Notes: a model not told the origin generated them from the sequence alone. 64,000 nt of DNA from Acutalibacter sp. 1XD8-33 (GCF_003612555.1 NZ_RAZF01000002.1:1-64000); one strand, 5' to 3'; positions 26,555-36,436 are shown, counted from the stretch's first letter. Numbers and translations are program-made.

Positions 26555-26896
26555 TTATACCAGCTCAAGAATAGCCATCTCGGCGGCGTCGCCCCGGCGG
26601 GGGCCAAGCCTCGTCACCCTGGTGTAGCCGCCGTTGCGGTCGGCATACTTAGGGGCGATGGTGTTGAACAGCTTCGAAGCCGCGCTCTCCTTGGTGACAA
26701 AGCTCATCACCAGGCGCTTGTTGTGCAGGTTGCTGTCCTTGGCAATGGTGATCATCTTCTCGGCCAGAGCCTGCACTTCTTTGGCGCGGGTGGCCGTAGT
26801 CTCAATTTTGCCGTTTTCAAAGAAGAATGTTACCATCCCTCGCAGCATGGCGGTCCTGTGGGCCGTGTTGCGGCCCAGCTTTCTGGTTCCCGGCAT
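26555..26896 (-). CDS. rplQ: Ribosomal protein L17
   Basis: A 113-residue protein of the large subunit, located near the exit of the peptide tunnel. It has the conserved start [20 protein letters not shown] and the end of the short bacterial form ([20 protein letters not shown]). It is the last gene of the superoperon, 21 nt after rpoA, and is directly followed by the terminator. Confidence 0.97.
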   Translation of the reverse strand: MPGTRKLGRNTAHRTAMLRGMVTFFFENGKIETTATRAKEVQALAEKMITIAKDSNLHNKRLVMSFVTKESAASKLFNTIAPKYADRNGGYTRVTRLGPRRGDAAEMAILELV

Positions 26897-26917
26897 GATA
26901 TTCCCTCCTATCTGTGC

Positions 26918-27871
26918 TTATTCATCGTCTTTGCGCAGGCTGAAGCCCAGAGAAGCCAGCTTCCACACGACCTCTTCCAGCGACTTGCGCCCCAGGTTGC
27001 GGACCTTCATCATGTCATCCTCAGACTTGTTGATCAGGTCCTCCACATTATTGATCCCGGCGCGCTTGAGGCAGTTGAAGGAACGGACCGACAGATCCAG
27101 CTCTTCAATGGTCATCTCTAGCACCTTCTCTTTGCCGCCCTCGTCCTTTTCCACCATGATCTCCGTGCTCTTGCCCTTGTCGGACAGGTCCACAAAGAGA
27201 TTCAGGTGGTCCGTGAGGACCTTTGCCGCCAGGGAGACGGCCTCCTGCGCGTTGATTACCCCGTTGGTCCAAACCTCCAGGGTCAGCTTGTCATAGTCTA
27301 TGCTCTGGCCCACGCGGGTGCTTTCCACGTTGAAATTCACCTTGAGTACCGGTGTATAAATGGAATCGACCGCAATCTCGCCAATAACGCCCTCAGGCAT
27401 ATTCTGCTTATTGCGTTCGTTCGAGACATAGCCCCTTCCCTTATCCAGGGTAAGCTCCATATAGAGCTTCGCCCCCTCCCCCAGGGTGGCAATATGCAGG
27501 TCTGGATTCAGCACCTCGACCTCGCTGTCCGCCTTGATGGACGCGGCGGTAACCTTGCAGGGCCCCTCCGCAGAGATCTCCACTGTCTTGGGCCCGTCGC
27601 AATAGAGCTTTGCCACAATGCCCTTAATATTCAGCACAATCTCGGTTACGTCCTCTTTTACCCCCGGGATAGTGGAAAATTCATGGAGCACACCGTCAAT
27701 CTTAATGGATTTGACGGCCACACCCGGCAGGCTGGAAAGCAACACCCTGCGAAGAGAATTGCCCAGCGTGGTACCAAAGCCCCTTTCCAGGGGTTCCACC
27801 ACAAACTTACCATAGGTGCCGTTATCCAGAATTTCCGCAATTTCAATTTTGGGTCTTTCTATCTCAATCAT
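26918..27871 (-). CDS. rpoA: RNA polymerase alpha subunit
   Basis: A 317-residue subunit that starts RNA polymerase assembly and contacts activators and UP elements. The N-terminal dimerisation domain carries [20 protein letters not shown], and the C-terminal domain has [20 protein letters not shown] and [12 protein letters not shown] chose the ATG at 27871 ([10 protein letters not shown]) with GGAGG 7 nt upstream; the reading frame stays open for 73 codons before it, but these are not rpoA-like. A 318-nt spacer separates it from rpsD. Confidence 0.97.
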   Translation of the reverse strand: MIEIERPKIEIAEILDNGTYGKFVVEPLERGFGTTLGNSLRRVLLSSLPGVAVKSIKIDGVLHEFSTIPGVKEDVTEIVLNIKGIVAKLYCDGPKTVEISAEGPCKVTAASIKADSEVEVLNPDLHIATLGEGAKLYMELTLDKGRGYVSNERNKQNMPEGVIGEIAVDSIYTPVLKVNFNVESTRVGQSIDYDKLTLEVWTNGVINAQEAVSLAAKVLTDHLNLFVDLSDKGKSTEIMVEKDEGGKEKVLEMTIEELDLSVRSFNCLKRAGINNVEDLINKSEDDMMKVRNLGRKSLEEVVWKLASLGFSLRKDDE

Positions 27872-28189
27872 CCGCGATCCTCCTTTACACAGGCAACTGA
27901 ACGGCTGCTTCTTCCTATTCGCTTTGCCGGTCTTTTCCGGCACGTTTTTCTTAGAATCTGTACCATTAGAATTCGCGCAATGGTTTTCGAGCTTGTTTTG
28001 GACACTGACGAGGCGTGACAGCGCGGGAAATCTGTCGATTTTCGAGTTTTCACAACAGTGCCAGCACTCAAAACAGCCGGAAAACAGCACGCTATATTCT
28101 ATCGGTACGGCTTCTTAGGATTGCACGGAACTCATAGCAATAGGACACCATATACGTCCCCTTTGGCAAAACCCTATCGCTATAAATTC
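27872..28189 (-). other. rpsD-rpoA spacer, no gene
   Basis: A long spacer for this operon. On the minus strand it holds a hairpin TGCCGG/CCGGCA (27925-27942) near the rpoA ribosome site, and ATAGG.../...CCTAT-like pairing near rpsD. A secondary promoter or processing site is possible, but I see no clear -35/-10 pair. Confidence 0.4.
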
Positions 28190-28816
28190 TTACTTGGAGT
28201 ACAACTCGACGATAAGCGTCTCGTCCACTTCAAGATCGATTTCCTCGCGAGTAGGCAGCGCCGAAACGGTCGCCTGTGCGTTGGCAGCGTCCACATCCAG
28301 CCACTTGGGCACGGGCCGGGCGGAGTTGGCCTCTAAAACGGCCTTAAACTTGTCGCTTTGGCGGCTCTTATCCTTGATTGCCACCATTTCGCCGGACTTG
28401 CAGAGATAAGAGGGGATATCCACCTTCTTGCCGTTTACAGTGAAATGGCCGTGCACCACCAGCTGGCGGGCTTCCGCCCGAGAGCTGGCCCAGCCGCAGC
28501 GGTAGACCACATTGTCCAACCGGCTTTCCAGCAGGATCAAAAGGTTGTCGCCGGCCTTACCGGGCATGGTGGTTGCCATCTCATAGTAGTGATGGAACTG
28601 GCCCTCTAAAACGCCATAGAACCGGCGGGTCATCTGCTTGGCGCGCAACTGCATACCATATTCCGATGCCTTCTTGCGGCCCTGGCCATGCTGTCCAGGG
28701 GCATAAGCCCGGCGGGAAATGGCGCACTTGTCAGTGTAGCAGCGCTCGCCCTTCAGGAACAGCTTCTGTCCCTCGCGGCGGCACAGCTTGCAAACGGCTT
28801 CTGTATATCTTGCCAT
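28190..28816 (-). CDS. rpsD: Ribosomal protein S4 (zinc form)
   Basis: A 208-residue small-subunit assembly protein. The N-terminus carries [18 protein letters not shown] and then DKC, the four cysteines of the zinc-binding C+ form. The S4 RNA-binding domain is at [20 protein letters not shown]. It lies inside the alpha operon, between rpsK and rpoA, which is usual in Clostridia. Confidence 0.97.
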   Translation of the reverse strand: MARYTEAVCKLCRREGQKLFLKGERCYTDKCAISRRAYAPGQHGQGRKKASEYGMQLRAKQMTRRFYGVLEGQFHHYYEMATTMPGKAGDNLLILLESRLDNVVYRCGWASSRAEARQLVVHGHFTVNGKKVDIPSYLCKSGEMVAIKDKSRQSDKFKAVLEANSARPVPKWLDVDAANAQATVSALPTREEIDLEVDETLIVELYSK

Positions 28817-28844
28817 ATTCTGAGTAACCTCCTATGATGGGTTT

Positions 28845-29243
28845 TTACACACGCCGTCTCTTGGGCGGGCGGCAGCCGTTGTGGGGGATGGGGGTCACGT
28901 CTTTGATCATGCTCACGTCCAGCCCAGCGGCCTGCAATGCGCGGATAGCAGCTTCCCGTCCGGCGCCAGGTCCCTTTACAAACACCTCTACAGACTTCAT
29001 GCCGTGCTCCATCGCCAGCTTGGCGGCGGTTTCCGCAGCGGTCTGAGCGGCGAAAGGAGTGGACTTGCGGGAGCCTCTGAAGCCCAGTTCGCCAGAACTG
29101 GCCCAAGAAATCGCGTTGCCCTGGGTGTCTGTGATGGTCACGATGGTGTTGTTGAAGGTGGACTGAATATGGGCCGCGCCGCGCTCAATATTTTTGCGCT
29201 CACGGCGGCGGCGCACGGTACCTTTGGTGGTCTTTTGTGCCAT
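28845..29243 (-). CDS. rpsK: Ribosomal protein S11
   Basis: A 132-residue protein of the platform of the small subunit near the mRNA exit site. Typical segments: [29 protein letters not shown], and the C-terminal [18 protein letters not shown]. It lies 15 nt after rpsM. Confidence 0.97.
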   Translation of the reverse strand: MAQKTTKGTVRRRRERKNIERGAAHIQSTFNNTIVTITDTQGNAISWASSGELGFRGSRKSTPFAAQTAAETAAKLAMEHGMKSVEVFVKGPGAGREAAIRALQAAGLDVSMIKDVTPIPHNGCRPPKRRRV

Positions 29244-29258
29244 TTTGTGAATCCCTCC

Positions 29259-29627
29259 TTACTTCTTCTTGTTAGCCATGGTCTTGCGGGGACCTTTGCG
29301 GGTGCGGGCGTTGGTCTTGGTGCGCTGGCCTCTTACAGGCAGGCCCTTGCGATGGCGCACGCCCCGATAGCAGCCAATCTCCACCAGGCGCTTGATGTCA
29401 AAGGCCACATCCCGGCGCAGGTCGCCCTCCACATGACAGTTCTTGTCAATATAATCGCGGAGCTTTGCGGCGTCGTCCTCAGAGAGGTCCCGCACGCGGA
29501 TGTCCGGGTTTACGCCGGTGGCGGCGCAGATATTGGTGGCAGTTTTGCGGCCTATGCCGTAGATATAGGTAAGCGCGATCTCAATGCGCTTGTCTCTTGG
29601 CAGGTCTATGCCGGAAATTCGAGCCAT
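29259..29627 (-). CDS. rpsM: Ribosomal protein S13
   Basis: A 122-residue small-subunit head protein that contacts the P-site tRNA and L5. It has [28 protein letters not shown], and the basic tail [20 protein letters not shown]. It follows rpmJ in the usual order. Confidence 0.97.
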   Translation of the reverse strand: MARISGIDLPRDKRIEIALTYIYGIGRKTATNICAATGVNPDIRVRDLSEDDAAKLRDYIDKNCHVEGDLRRDVAFDIKRLVEIGCYRGVRHRKGLPVRGQRTKTNARTRKGPRKTMANKKK

Positions 29628-29669
29628 ATTACATGACCATTCCTTTCTTCTGTTTTACGGATCTGCGGC

Positions 29670-29783
29670 TTAACCCTGCCGCTGCTTGTGCTTGGGATTG
29701 TCACAGATGACCATGACCTTGCCCTTGCGCTTGATAATCTTGCACTTCTCACACATCTTTTTCACAGAAGGACGTACCTTCAT
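29670..29783 (-). CDS. rpmJ: Ribosomal protein L36
   Basis: A 37-residue protein, [20 protein letters not shown] at the start and [10 protein letters not shown] at the end. The zinc ligands C-x2-C, C and H are all present, so this is the zinc-containing form. It lies between infA and rpsM, as expected. Confidence 0.96.
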   Translation of the reverse strand: MKVRPSVKKMCEKCKIIKRKGKVMVICDNPKHKQRQG

Positions 29784-29927
29784 GGATATCACTTTCCTTT
29801 CTCAGCGAAGGATGCCGCTGGTATAGGATGGGCTCTCGCCCATATTCGCTTTGCGGTGAGCGGTCCCGGCGGACCACTTTCGTCACTTTACCATAAGCTC
29901 CACAAAACGGCCGCTTCCTATGTGGCC

Positions 29928-30146
29928 CTACTTGGAACGCCAGGTGATGCGCCCCTTTGTCAAATCATAGGGAGACATCTCCATAGTCACTCTGTCACCG
30001 GGCAAAATGCGGATAAAATTCATGCGCAGCTTGCCGGAAATGTGGGCCAGCACCGTGTGCCCGTTTTGCAGCTCAACCTGAAACGTCGCGTTGGGCAAGG
30101 CTTCCTTTACCACGCCCTGCACCTCAATTACGTCCTGCTTTGACAT
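29928..30146 (-). CDS. infA: Translation initiation factor IF-1
   Basis: A 72-residue OB-fold protein that occupies the A site during initiation. [20 protein letters not shown] and [20 protein letters not shown] are typical, ending in [10 protein letters not shown] chose the ATG at 30146; the longer open frame has no homology before it. Confidence 0.96.
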   Translation of the reverse strand: MSKQDVIEVQGVVKEALPNATFQVELQNGHTVLAHISGKLRMNFIRILPGDRVTMEMSPYDLTKGRITWRSK

Positions 30147-30207
30147 ATCAATAACCTCCGTATACGGTAACGCTATGCTTTTTCTGGCTGTCCCCCGACG
30201 GCCTCTC

Positions 30208-30456
30208 TCAAGGCCTCCCAGTGGACATCTCGCCCAGGGCTGCCCGGAGTTTTCTGTTCGAGCCCAGGCAGGCCTCCGGCACCTGCCTCCCCGTAGGGGC
30301 CAGATGCTTCGGGTTTTTCCGCTTGGGTCTTTCCAGGGGCCTTTCCTTGCCATCGCATATCAGGGCCCAGCCGCCCTTCAGGGCCAGCACAGCTAAAAGG
30401 CTACCTTTGTCCCGGCCCGCCTTGGACCGTACCACTTGGCCGCGTTTCAGCTCCAT
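30208..30456 (-). CDS. KOW-domain RNA-binding protein (L14e-like)
   Basis: An 82-residue protein beginning [20 protein letters not shown], a KOW motif, and containing [20 protein letters not shown]. It belongs to the small KOW family found between map and infA in many Clostridia. A ribosome-associated role is likely from the position and the motif, but has not been proved to my knowledge. Confidence 0.88.
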   Translation of the reverse strand: MELKRGQVVRSKAGRDKGSLLAVLALKGGWALICDGKERPLERPKRKNPKHLAPTGRQVPEACLGSNRKLRAALGEMSTGRP

Positions 30457-30466
30457 GGCGCCCTCC

Positions 30467-31219
30467 TCAATCAGGTAGGGTCAATATGACCGGCCCGTCA
30501 GGGGTAATGGCAACCGTGTGCTCGAAATGGGCGGAAAGGCTGCCGTCTTTGGTTACAACCGTCCAGCCATCGCCCTTAATCTCGATCTCACGGCGGCCCA
30601 GGTTTATCATAGGCTCAATGGCTATCACCATGCCTGCCGTCAGTCTCACGCCCCTTCCGGGCGTGCCGTAATTGGGAACGCTTGGGTCTTCGTGCATCTT
30701 CGCACCTACTCCGTGGCCGGTAAACTCTCGTACCACCGAGTAACTGCGAGCTTCGACATACTCCTGCACCGCGTGGCCGATATCGCCCAGACGTCTGCCC
30801 GGGCGGGCCTGCTCGATCCCCAGAAACAGGGATTTTTCGGTGGCGTCCAAAAGTGCCTTTGCTTCTTCCGCGATCTCTCCACAGGGGAAGGTCCAGGCGT
30901 TGTCTCCGTGAAAGCCCTGATAGCAGGCCCCCACGTCTATGCTGACAATATCGCCTCTCTTCAAAATGACACTTTTCTTGGGTATGCCATGGATCACCAC
31001 ATTATTTACCGAAATACAGGTGCTGGCGGGGTAGCCGTCGTATCCGAGAAAGCTGGGGACCGCACCCTCCGACTCAATATAGCGTCGGACCTCTTTGTCG
31101 ATCTCCCAGGTAGAAATCCCCGGTTCCACCGCCTCACCGGCCAGGCGCAGCGCCTTTTGGGAAATGACTCCCGCCTTGCGCATCACAGACAGCTCCCGGC
31201 TGGTTTTCAGCACGATCAT
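30467..31219 (-). CDS. map: Methionine aminopeptidase, type I
   Basis: A 250-residue dinuclear metalloprotease that removes the initiator methionine. The metal ligands are visible: Asp in SIDVGACYQGFHGDNAW (two), His in EFTGHGVGAKMHEDP, Glu in IAIEPMI and Glu in SAHFEHTVAIT. Its ATG overlaps the adk stop as ATGA. It lacks the N-terminal zinc-finger extension seen in some type I enzymes. Confidence 0.96.
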   Translation of the reverse strand: MIVLKTSRELSVMRKAGVISQKALRLAGEAVEPGISTWEIDKEVRRYIESEGAVPSFLGYDGYPASTCISVNNVVIHGIPKKSVILKRGDIVSIDVGACYQGFHGDNAWTFPCGEIAEEAKALLDATEKSLFLGIEQARPGRRLGDIGHAVQEYVEARSYSVVREFTGHGVGAKMHEDPSVPNYGTPGRGVRLTAGMVIAIEPMINLGRREIEIKGDGWTVVTKDGSLSAHFEHTVAITPDGPVILTLPD

Positions 31220-31854
31220 GTCAGGTCCTCCAGGGCCTCCAGCACCATGCGGGTGGTGTCCTCCACCTTGTCTTGGCCGTGGACAACCCGCAGCTTGCCC
31301 TGTTTGCTGTAATATTCTTTCAGGGGCTCTGTCTGGGTGTGGTACACCTGCAACCGCTCCTTTACCGTATCCGGGTGGTCATCCTTGCGCTGAACGAGGG
31401 CGCCCGCGCAGGCGTCACATTTGCCCTCCTCCTTGGGCTGCTTATAGAGCACATGGTAGGAAGAGCCGCATTTCTCGCAGACGCGGCGTCCGGACATGCG
31501 GGTCACGATATCTTCGTCTGCCACTTCGATATCCAGCACAACGTCGATCTCGGCCCCCATCTGGTCCAGAGCCTCGGCCTGGGGAATGGTGCGGGGAAAG
31601 CCATCGAGGATGAAGCCGTTTTTGCAGTCGTCCTCTTTCATGCGGTCCTTGATGATGCCAATAAGAATCTCATCAGGCACCAGCTGGCCGCTCTCCATAT
31701 AGGTTTTGGCCTTCAGCCCCATCTCCGTGCCGTTCTTCAGCGCTTCGCGCAGAATATTGCCCGTAGAAATTGTGGGTATTTTTTTAGTCTCGCAGATAAT
31801 CTCGGCCTGGGTGCCCTTTCCGGCTCCCGGAGCCCCTAACAGAATCAGCTTCAT
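31216..31854 (-). CDS. adk: Adenylate kinase (zinc-lid form)
   Basis: A 212-residue enzyme that interconverts AMP, ATP and ADP. P-loop GAPGAGKGTQA at residues 7-17, GFPRTIPQAEALD, and a lid with CEKCGSSYH and CDACAG, the four-cysteine zinc lid of Gram-positive enzymes. I prefer the ATG at 31854 (MKLILLG); an ATG 9 nt upstream is possible, because the ribosome site AAAGGA lies close to both. Confidence 0.96.
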   Translation of the reverse strand: MKLILLGAPGAGKGTQAEIICETKKIPTISTGNILREALKNGTEMGLKAKTYMESGQLVPDEILIGIIKDRMKEDDCKNGFILDGFPRTIPQAEALDQMGAEIDVVLDIEVADEDIVTRMSGRRVCEKCGSSYHVLYKQPKEEGKCDACAGALVQRKDDHPDTVKERLQVYHTQTEPLKEYYSKQGKLRVVHGQDKVEDTTRMVLEALEDLT

Positions 31855-31934
31855 ACCTATCATCTCATCCTTTCTTCTCAGGGGCGGGTCTGGCGGCGGG
31901 GATATCCCCGCCCAGCCTCGCCAAAAATCTGTTC

Positions 31935-33248
31935 TTAATCCAGGAAGCCTTTATAGTGGCGCATCATCATCTGGGACTCCAGCTGCTTCACCGTCTCAAG
32001 AGCCACGCCCACGATAATGATCACGGAAGTGCCGCCCAAGGACAGGCCGTACATTCCTGTGATATTGGTGAAGATGATGGGAATGAGGGCCACAAAGGCC
32101 AAAAACAGTGCGCCGATCAGAGTTACCTTAGATAGAATCTTGGCAATGAACTCCGCTGTGGGCTTGCCGGGACGCATCCCGGGCACCGTGCCGTTGTTCT
32201 GGCGGAGATTATTGGCCATTTCCAGGGGGTTATACTGAACAGACATATAGAAGTAGGCGAACATGATAATCAGCAGGAAATAGAGAATGGTATAGAGCCA
32301 GCCTGTGCTGGAAAAGGCGTCCATAAAGGCCTTGCCGAAGCCCTCCGAGGGGTTCCAGAAGAACTTGATGAACTGGGGGATGCCCAGGATGGCGTTGGCA
32401 AAGATCACGGGCATGACGCCGCTCATGGCGACCTTTACCGGCATATAGGTGCTCTGACCGCCGTACATCTTCCGGCCAACCACTTTTTTGGCGTACTGCA
32501 CCGGAATCCGGCGCTCAGCCTCGTTCATGAACACGATAACCCAGATCACTACCAGGAACAAGATGATGAACAAGGGCGCCAGCACCAGATATTGCCCACT
32601 GGTAGAGGGACTAGTGAGGCCCAGATTGAAATATTGCCACACGCCACCGAAAGTAACGGGCAGGCGGGCCACAATACCGGCAAAAAGGATGATGGAGATG
32701 CCGTTTCCGATGCCCTTGTCATTGATCTGCTCGCCCATCCACATCACCAGGGCGGTGCCCGCGGTAAAGGCCAGGACAATCACCAGGCCCACAAAGAACC
32801 CGGCAAAACCGTTGGTGATCTTTACCACGCCCGCGTTGGACCGCAGGTAGAAATAGTAGGCGATGCCTTGGATGAGGCCCAAGCCCACCGTCACATAGCG
32901 GGTAATGGTGGCAATCTTCTTCCGGCCAGTTTCCCCTTCTTTCTGAAGGCGCTCCAGAGCCGGGATGGCAATGGTCATCAGCTGCATAATAATCGAGCTG
33001 TTGATATAGGGAGTGATGCCCATAGCGAACAGCGAGGCGTAGGAAAACGCGCCGCCGGTGAGCATGTTGATATAGCCCAGAGCCGTGTTTTCGCTGGCGG
33101 CGGACATCAAGTTTGACAGGGCCGCGGCGTCCAGGAACGGCACAGGAATCACCGAGCCGAAGCGGAACACCACAATAATCAACAGGGTATACAGCATCTT
33201 CTTGCGCAGGTCCGGAATCCGCCAGGCGTTCTTGATTGTGTTAAGCAA
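31935..33248 (-). CDS. secY: Preprotein translocase subunit SecY
   Basis: A 437-residue channel protein with ten transmembrane helices. It starts with TIKNAWRIPDLRKKMLYTLL and contains the plug region and the cytoplasmic loops with NEAERRIPVQYAKKVVGRKM, followed by the C-terminal NNGTVPGMRPGKPTAEFI. It lies between rplO (1 nt gap) and adk, the standard place. Confidence 0.97.
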   Translation of the reverse strand: MLNTIKNAWRIPDLRKKMLYTLLIIVVFRFGSVIPVPFLDAAALSNLMSAASENTALGYINMLTGGAFSYASLFAMGITPYINSSIIMQLMTIAIPALERLQKEGETGRKKIATITRYVTVGLGLIQGIAYYFYLRSNAGVVKITNGFAGFFVGLVIVLAFTAGTALVMWMGEQINDKGIGNGISIILFAGIVARLPVTFGGVWQYFNLGLTSPSTSGQYLVLAPLFIILFLVVIWVIVFMNEAERRIPVQYAKKVVGRKMYGGQSTYMPVKVAMSGVMPVIFANAILGIPQFIKFFWNPSEGFGKAFMDAFSSTGWLYTILYFLLIIMFAYFYMSVQYNPLEMANNLRQNNGTVPGMRPGKPTAEFIAKILSKVTLIGALFLAFVALIPIIFTNITGMYGLSLGGTSVIIIVGVALETVKQLESQMMMRHYKGFLD

Positions 33249-33249
33249 C

Positions 33250-33690
33250 TCAGACCACCTCGGCTTTCCCGCCCGCGGCCTCTATCTTGGCCTTTGCCGC
33301 TTCGGAAAAAGCGTCCGCCTTCACGGTCAGCTTCTTTGTCAGCTCGCCGCTGGCAAGGATTTTCAGGGCGTCGCCGCTCTTCTTCAGAATGCCGGCCTCC
33401 TTGAGCGCCTGCACGTCCACCTGGGCGCCGTCCTCGAAGCAGTTCAGGCTGCCCACATTCACAGAGACGACCTCTTTGGCGAAGATATTGTTAAACCCTC
33501 TCTTGGGAATACGCCGCTGCAAAGGCATCTGACCGCCTTCAAATCCCGGGCGCATTCCGTGGCCCGCCCGCGCCTTTTGGCCTTTATGGCCCTTACCGGC
33601 GGTTTTGCCGTTGCCAGAGCCGTGGCCCCGGCCAATTCGCTTGGCATCCTTGGTGGCGCCCGGCGCCGCCGTAAGCTGGTTTAGCTTCAT
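33250..33690 (-). CDS. rplO: Ribosomal protein L15
   Basis: A 146-residue large-subunit protein with the glycine/lysine-rich N-terminus [40 protein letters not shown], and a globular C-terminal domain ending in [11 protein letters not shown]. It lies between rpmD and secY. Confidence 0.97.
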   Translation of the reverse strand: MKLNQLTAAPGATKDAKRIGRGHGSGNGKTAGKGHKGQKARAGHGMRPGFEGGQMPLQRRIPKRGFNNIFAKEVVSVNVGSLNCFEDGAQVDVQALKEAGILKKSGDALKILASGELTKKLTVKADAFSEAAKAKIEAAGGKAEVV

Positions 33691-33711
33691 ACTAACGCAC
33701 CTCCTTCACGC

Positions 33712-33879
33712 TTATTTGCTAACCTCGATCAGATGGCCGATCTTTTTCACCTTGCCCTGGGTCTGGTCGTTGTCCGGCTGTTCTTTGCAGTCGCCGACCT
33801 TAAAGAGCCCCAGCGCGTGGGCCGTTGCAATCTGGTCCTTTTTGCTGCCGATCAGGCTCTTGATCAGTTTTACTTTCAT
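33712..33879 (-). CDS. rpmD: Ribosomal protein L30
   Basis: A 55-residue protein, MKVKLIKSLIGSKKDQIATA then HALGLFKVGD. The length and sequence are those of bacterial L30. I chose the ATG at 33879; the upstream 25 codons come from the hairpin-rich spacer. Confidence 0.95.
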   Translation of the reverse strand: MKVKLIKSLIGSKKDQIATAHALGLFKVGDCKEQPDNDQTQGKVKKIGHLIEVSK

Positions 33880-33897
33880 AGATTCGACTTCCTTTCT

Positions 33898-33976
33898 GAG
33901 TTTTGTGGTTTTGCGCCAGCAAAACCGAAGCCTTGCTGATAAAACAAAACTCACGGTTGAAAACGGATTTTCAACC
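33898..33976. repeat. Nested palindromes in the rpsE-rpmD spacer (copy d)
   Basis: Outer arms GAGTTTTGT/ACAAAACTC (33898-33906, 33944-33952) enclose GGTTTTGC/GCAAAACC (33907-33926). Next to it GGTTGAAAA/TTTTCAACC (33955-33976) forms a separate perfect hairpin. The nested part has the same architecture as the element at 24411-24468. Confidence 0.65.
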
Positions 33977-33987
33977 TGGCCCCGGCC

Positions 33988-34494
33988 TTACAGAATTTCC
34001 TTGACCTGCTTGCCCCGGATGGCGGCCACCTCTTCGGCGGTGCGCAGCTGGGTGAGGCCGGCCAGGGTGGCGCGGACCACATTGCAGGGATTATTGGAGC
34101 GCAGCGCCTTTGTACGGATGTCCTTGATGCCCGCGCTCTCTACCACCGCGCGCACAGGGCCGCCGGCGATAACGCCAGTACCAGGAGCGGCGGGCTTCAG
34201 AATCACCTTGCCGGCGCCAAACTCGCCCACAATCTCATGGGGAATGGTGCTGCCGCGCAGGGCCACATGATATAGGTTCTTCTTGGCGTCCTCAATACCC
34301 TTGCGGATGGCGTCGGGCACCTCGGCGGCCTTGCCAATGCCAAAGCCCACCGTGCCTTTGCCGTCACCGACCACCACCAGGGCGGAGAATTTCATGACGC
34401 GACCGCCCTTTACGGTTTTCGATACACGATTAATGGCCACAACGCGCTCCTGCATCTCTACGCCATTGGGGTCAAAATTCCTTTCACTAGCCAA
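33988..34494 (-). CDS. rpsE: Ribosomal protein S5
   Basis: A 168-residue small-subunit protein important for decoding accuracy. It contains [20 protein letters not shown], the [20 protein letters not shown] double-stranded RNA-binding domain, and [18 protein letters not shown] 108-nt hairpin-bearing spacer separates it from rpmD. Confidence 0.97.
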   Translation of the reverse strand: MASERNFDPNGVEMQERVVAINRVSKTVKGGRVMKFSALVVVGDGKGTVGFGIGKAAEVPDAIRKGIEDAKKNLYHVALRGSTIPHEIVGEFGAGKVILKPAAPGTGVIAGGPVRAVVESAGIKDIRTKALRSNNPCNVVRATLAGLTQLRTAEEVAAIRGKQVKEIL

Positions 34495-34511
34495 ACTCTT
34501 TTCCTCCTCGC

Positions 34512-34871
34512 TTAGAAGTTGAGGCCACCCTCGCGGGCGCCTTCGGCCAACTCTTTTACCCGGCCATGGAAGATATAGCCCCCGCGGTCAAAGACCACAG
34601 TGCTGACGCCCTTCTCCAGGGCTCTCTCGGCAATCGCCTTGCCCACCTTGCGGGCCGCTTCTTTGTTGCCGCCAGGGCCCTCAAAGCCCTTCTCCAGGCT
34701 GGATGCGGCGCACAAAGTACGTCCGGTTACATCGTCGATCACCTGGGCGTAGATATTCGCGGAGGAGCGGAACACGTTCAGCCGGGGGCGCTCCGCGGTG
34801 CCCGAAATTTTGCCCCGCACCCTTTTATGGCGGCGCAGGCGCGCTTTGTTGGTATCCGGTTTATTTACCAT
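34512..34871 (-). CDS. rplR: Ribosomal protein L18
   Basis: A 119-residue 5S rRNA-binding protein with [20 protein letters not shown] and [17 protein letters not shown], ending in [20 protein letters not shown]. It normally follows rplF closely; here 358 non-coding bases lie between the two. Confidence 0.97.
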   Translation of the reverse strand: MVNKPDTNKARLRRHKRVRGKISGTAERPRLNVFRSSANIYAQVIDDVTGRTLCAASSLEKGFEGPGGNKEAARKVGKAIAERALEKGVSTVVFDRGGYIFHGRVKELAEGAREGGLNF

Positions 34872-35229
34872 TTCGATTTACCCTTCTTTCCTTCAACGCT
34901 TGATACGTTAAAACTCGCAGATTTTTGGGGGCGATTGTGGGGCCACTGGCAGACGCTCACCCCAGGCCCACAACCTTTGAAAAGGGCGCTGGTCTCCAAA
35001 TAGGGACCGACCCGACCGAAGTGGCAGCTGGGACAGACGAAACTTTCCATTCGCTCCCAAAAATGTGCCAAGTCCAGGCTTGCCGCCCGACGGCGGACTT
35101 CCAGAACTGCGGACTGGCATGGCCGATCTCTCTCAGGCCAAGAGTTTGCCGGTACTTTTCCCCAGGAAAAGGCAATCGCTTCTCGATTGTGGCAAACTCG
35201 GAAAGATAATTTTACGAACCTGCGTAAAA
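34872..35229. repeat. Repeat-bearing block inside the spc operon
   Basis: No ribosomal gene is missing, yet rplF and rplR are 358 bp apart. The block contains GCCACTGGCAGACGCTCACC and ACAACCTTTGAAAAGG, words shared with the dispersed repeats at 45 kb, 52.8 kb and 59.5 kb. It also has palindromes AAGTCC...GGACTT enclosing GCCG/CGGC, TTTTCC/GGAAAA within GTTTGCC...GGCAAAC, and TTTTACG/CGTAAAA (about 35209-35229) just behind the rplF stop codon. Confidence 0.6.
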
Positions 35230-35778
35230 TTAACCTTTCGCGCCCTTGCCGGCCTTGCCTTCCTTATGCCGCACATACTCTCCCTGATAGCGGATGCCCT
35301 TACCCTTGTAAGGCTCCGGCGGACGCTTCTCCCGGACCTCCGCAGCGAACTGGCCTACCTTCTGCTTGTCAATGCCGGAGATGATGATGGTATTGGCGTT
35401 GGGAGCCTCGATCTTGATGTCCTCATTCTCGGAGACCACTACCTGATGGGAGTAGCCCAGGTTCATCACCAGGTCCTTGCCCTGCTTCTGCACACGGTAG
35501 CCTACGCCCTGAACCTCTAGGGTTTTCGAGAATCCCTCGGTCACGCCCACTACCATGTTGTGGATCAGCGTGCGGGTCAGACCATGGAGGGAACGGGACT
35601 CCTTCTGGTCGTCCGGACGGGTTACCAGTACTTCCGTCCCTTCCTGGGCAATCGCCATCTTCGGGTTAAACTTCTGAGAAAGGGTTCCCTTGGGCCCCTT
35701 TACGGTCACTTCGCTGCCGTCAATCTTTACTTCGACTCCAGCGGGAATATTTATGGGTTTTCTTCCAATTCTCGACAT
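35230..35778 (-). CDS. rplF: Ribosomal protein L6
   Basis: A 182-residue large-subunit protein near the factor-binding site. It has SRIGRKPINIPAGVEVKIDG, VKGPKGTLSQKF and the C-terminal signature EVREKRPPEPYKGKGIRYQG. It is followed by the unusual repeat-bearing spacer. Confidence 0.97.
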   Translation of the reverse strand: MSRIGRKPINIPAGVEVKIDGSEVTVKGPKGTLSQKFNPKMAIAQEGTEVLVTRPDDQKESRSLHGLTRTLIHNMVVGVTEGFSKTLEVQGVGYRVQKQGKDLVMNLGYSHQVVVSENEDIKIEAPNANTIIISGIDKQKVGQFAAEVREKRPPEPYKGKGIRYQGEYVRHKEGKAGKGAKG

Positions 35779-35797
35779 ACTTGCCGCACCCCCTTCT

Positions 35798-36196
35798 TTA
35801 CCAAATAAACGCCAGCACTTCGCCGCCGACGTTTTCCTGCCTTGCGGCCCGGTCCGTCATCACTCCCCTGGAAGTGGAGACAATGGCCACGCCCAGGCCC
35901 TTCATGACCTTGGGCAGCTCAGCCGCGCTGGAATAAATCCGCAGACCCGGCTTGGAAACTCTTTTCAGACCCTTGATGACAGGGGTTCTTCCCTCGGCGT
36001 ATTTCAGAGAAATAGTGATGATTCCCTGCTTGCCGTCCTCTTTTACAGAGTAGTGCCGCACGTAGCCCTCTTCCACCAGAATCTGGCAGATGGCTTTCTT
36101 CATGTTGCTGGCGGGCACTTCCACAGTATCATGCTTTGCGGCCTGCGCGTTGCGAATCCGCGTCAAGAGGTCCGCGATGGTATCTGTAACTTGCAT
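35798..36196 (-). CDS. rpsH: Ribosomal protein S8
   Basis: A 132-residue 16S rRNA-binding protein: [20 protein letters not shown] at the start and [20 protein letters not shown] near the end. In well-studied bacteria S8 is the translational repressor of the spc operon. Confidence 0.97.
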   Translation of the reverse strand: MQVTDTIADLLTRIRNAQAAKHDTVEVPASNMKKAICQILVEEGYVRHYSVKEDGKQGIITISLKYAEGRTPVIKGLKRVSKPGLRIYSSAAELPKVMKGLGVAIVSTSRGVMTDRAARQENVGGEVLAFIW

Positions 36197-36250
36197 GAAT
36201 ATGCCACTTTCCTTTCTCGCTTAATCTCGGCTTTCCTTCAAAAATGCCGG

Positions 36251-36436
36251 TTACCAGCTTGCCTTCTTCACGCCGGGAATCTCGCCCTTGTAGGCCAGCT
36301 CGCGGAAGCAGATCCGGCAGATGCCGAACTTGCGCAGGTAAGCATGGGGCCTGCCGCAGATTTTGCAGCGGTTATACTGGCGGGTGGAAAACTTCGCGGG
36401 CCTTTTCTGCCTGATCTTCATTGATGTCTTTGCCAC
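36251..36436 (-). CDS. rpsN: Ribosomal protein S14, zinc type
   Basis: A 61-residue S14 of the short, zinc-containing (type Z) form: [20 protein letters not shown] carries both C-x2-C pairs, and it ends [11 protein letters not shown]. It lies between rplE and rpsH. Confidence 0.97.
   Translation of the reverse strand: MAKTSMKIRQKRPAKFSTRQYNRCKICGRPHAYLRKFGICRICFRELAYKGEIPGVKKASW

Noticed and set aside
28190-28816. S4 and S14 cysteine motifs as unusual
   Set aside because: Zinc-binding forms of S4, S14, L36 and adenylate kinase are normal in Clostridia.
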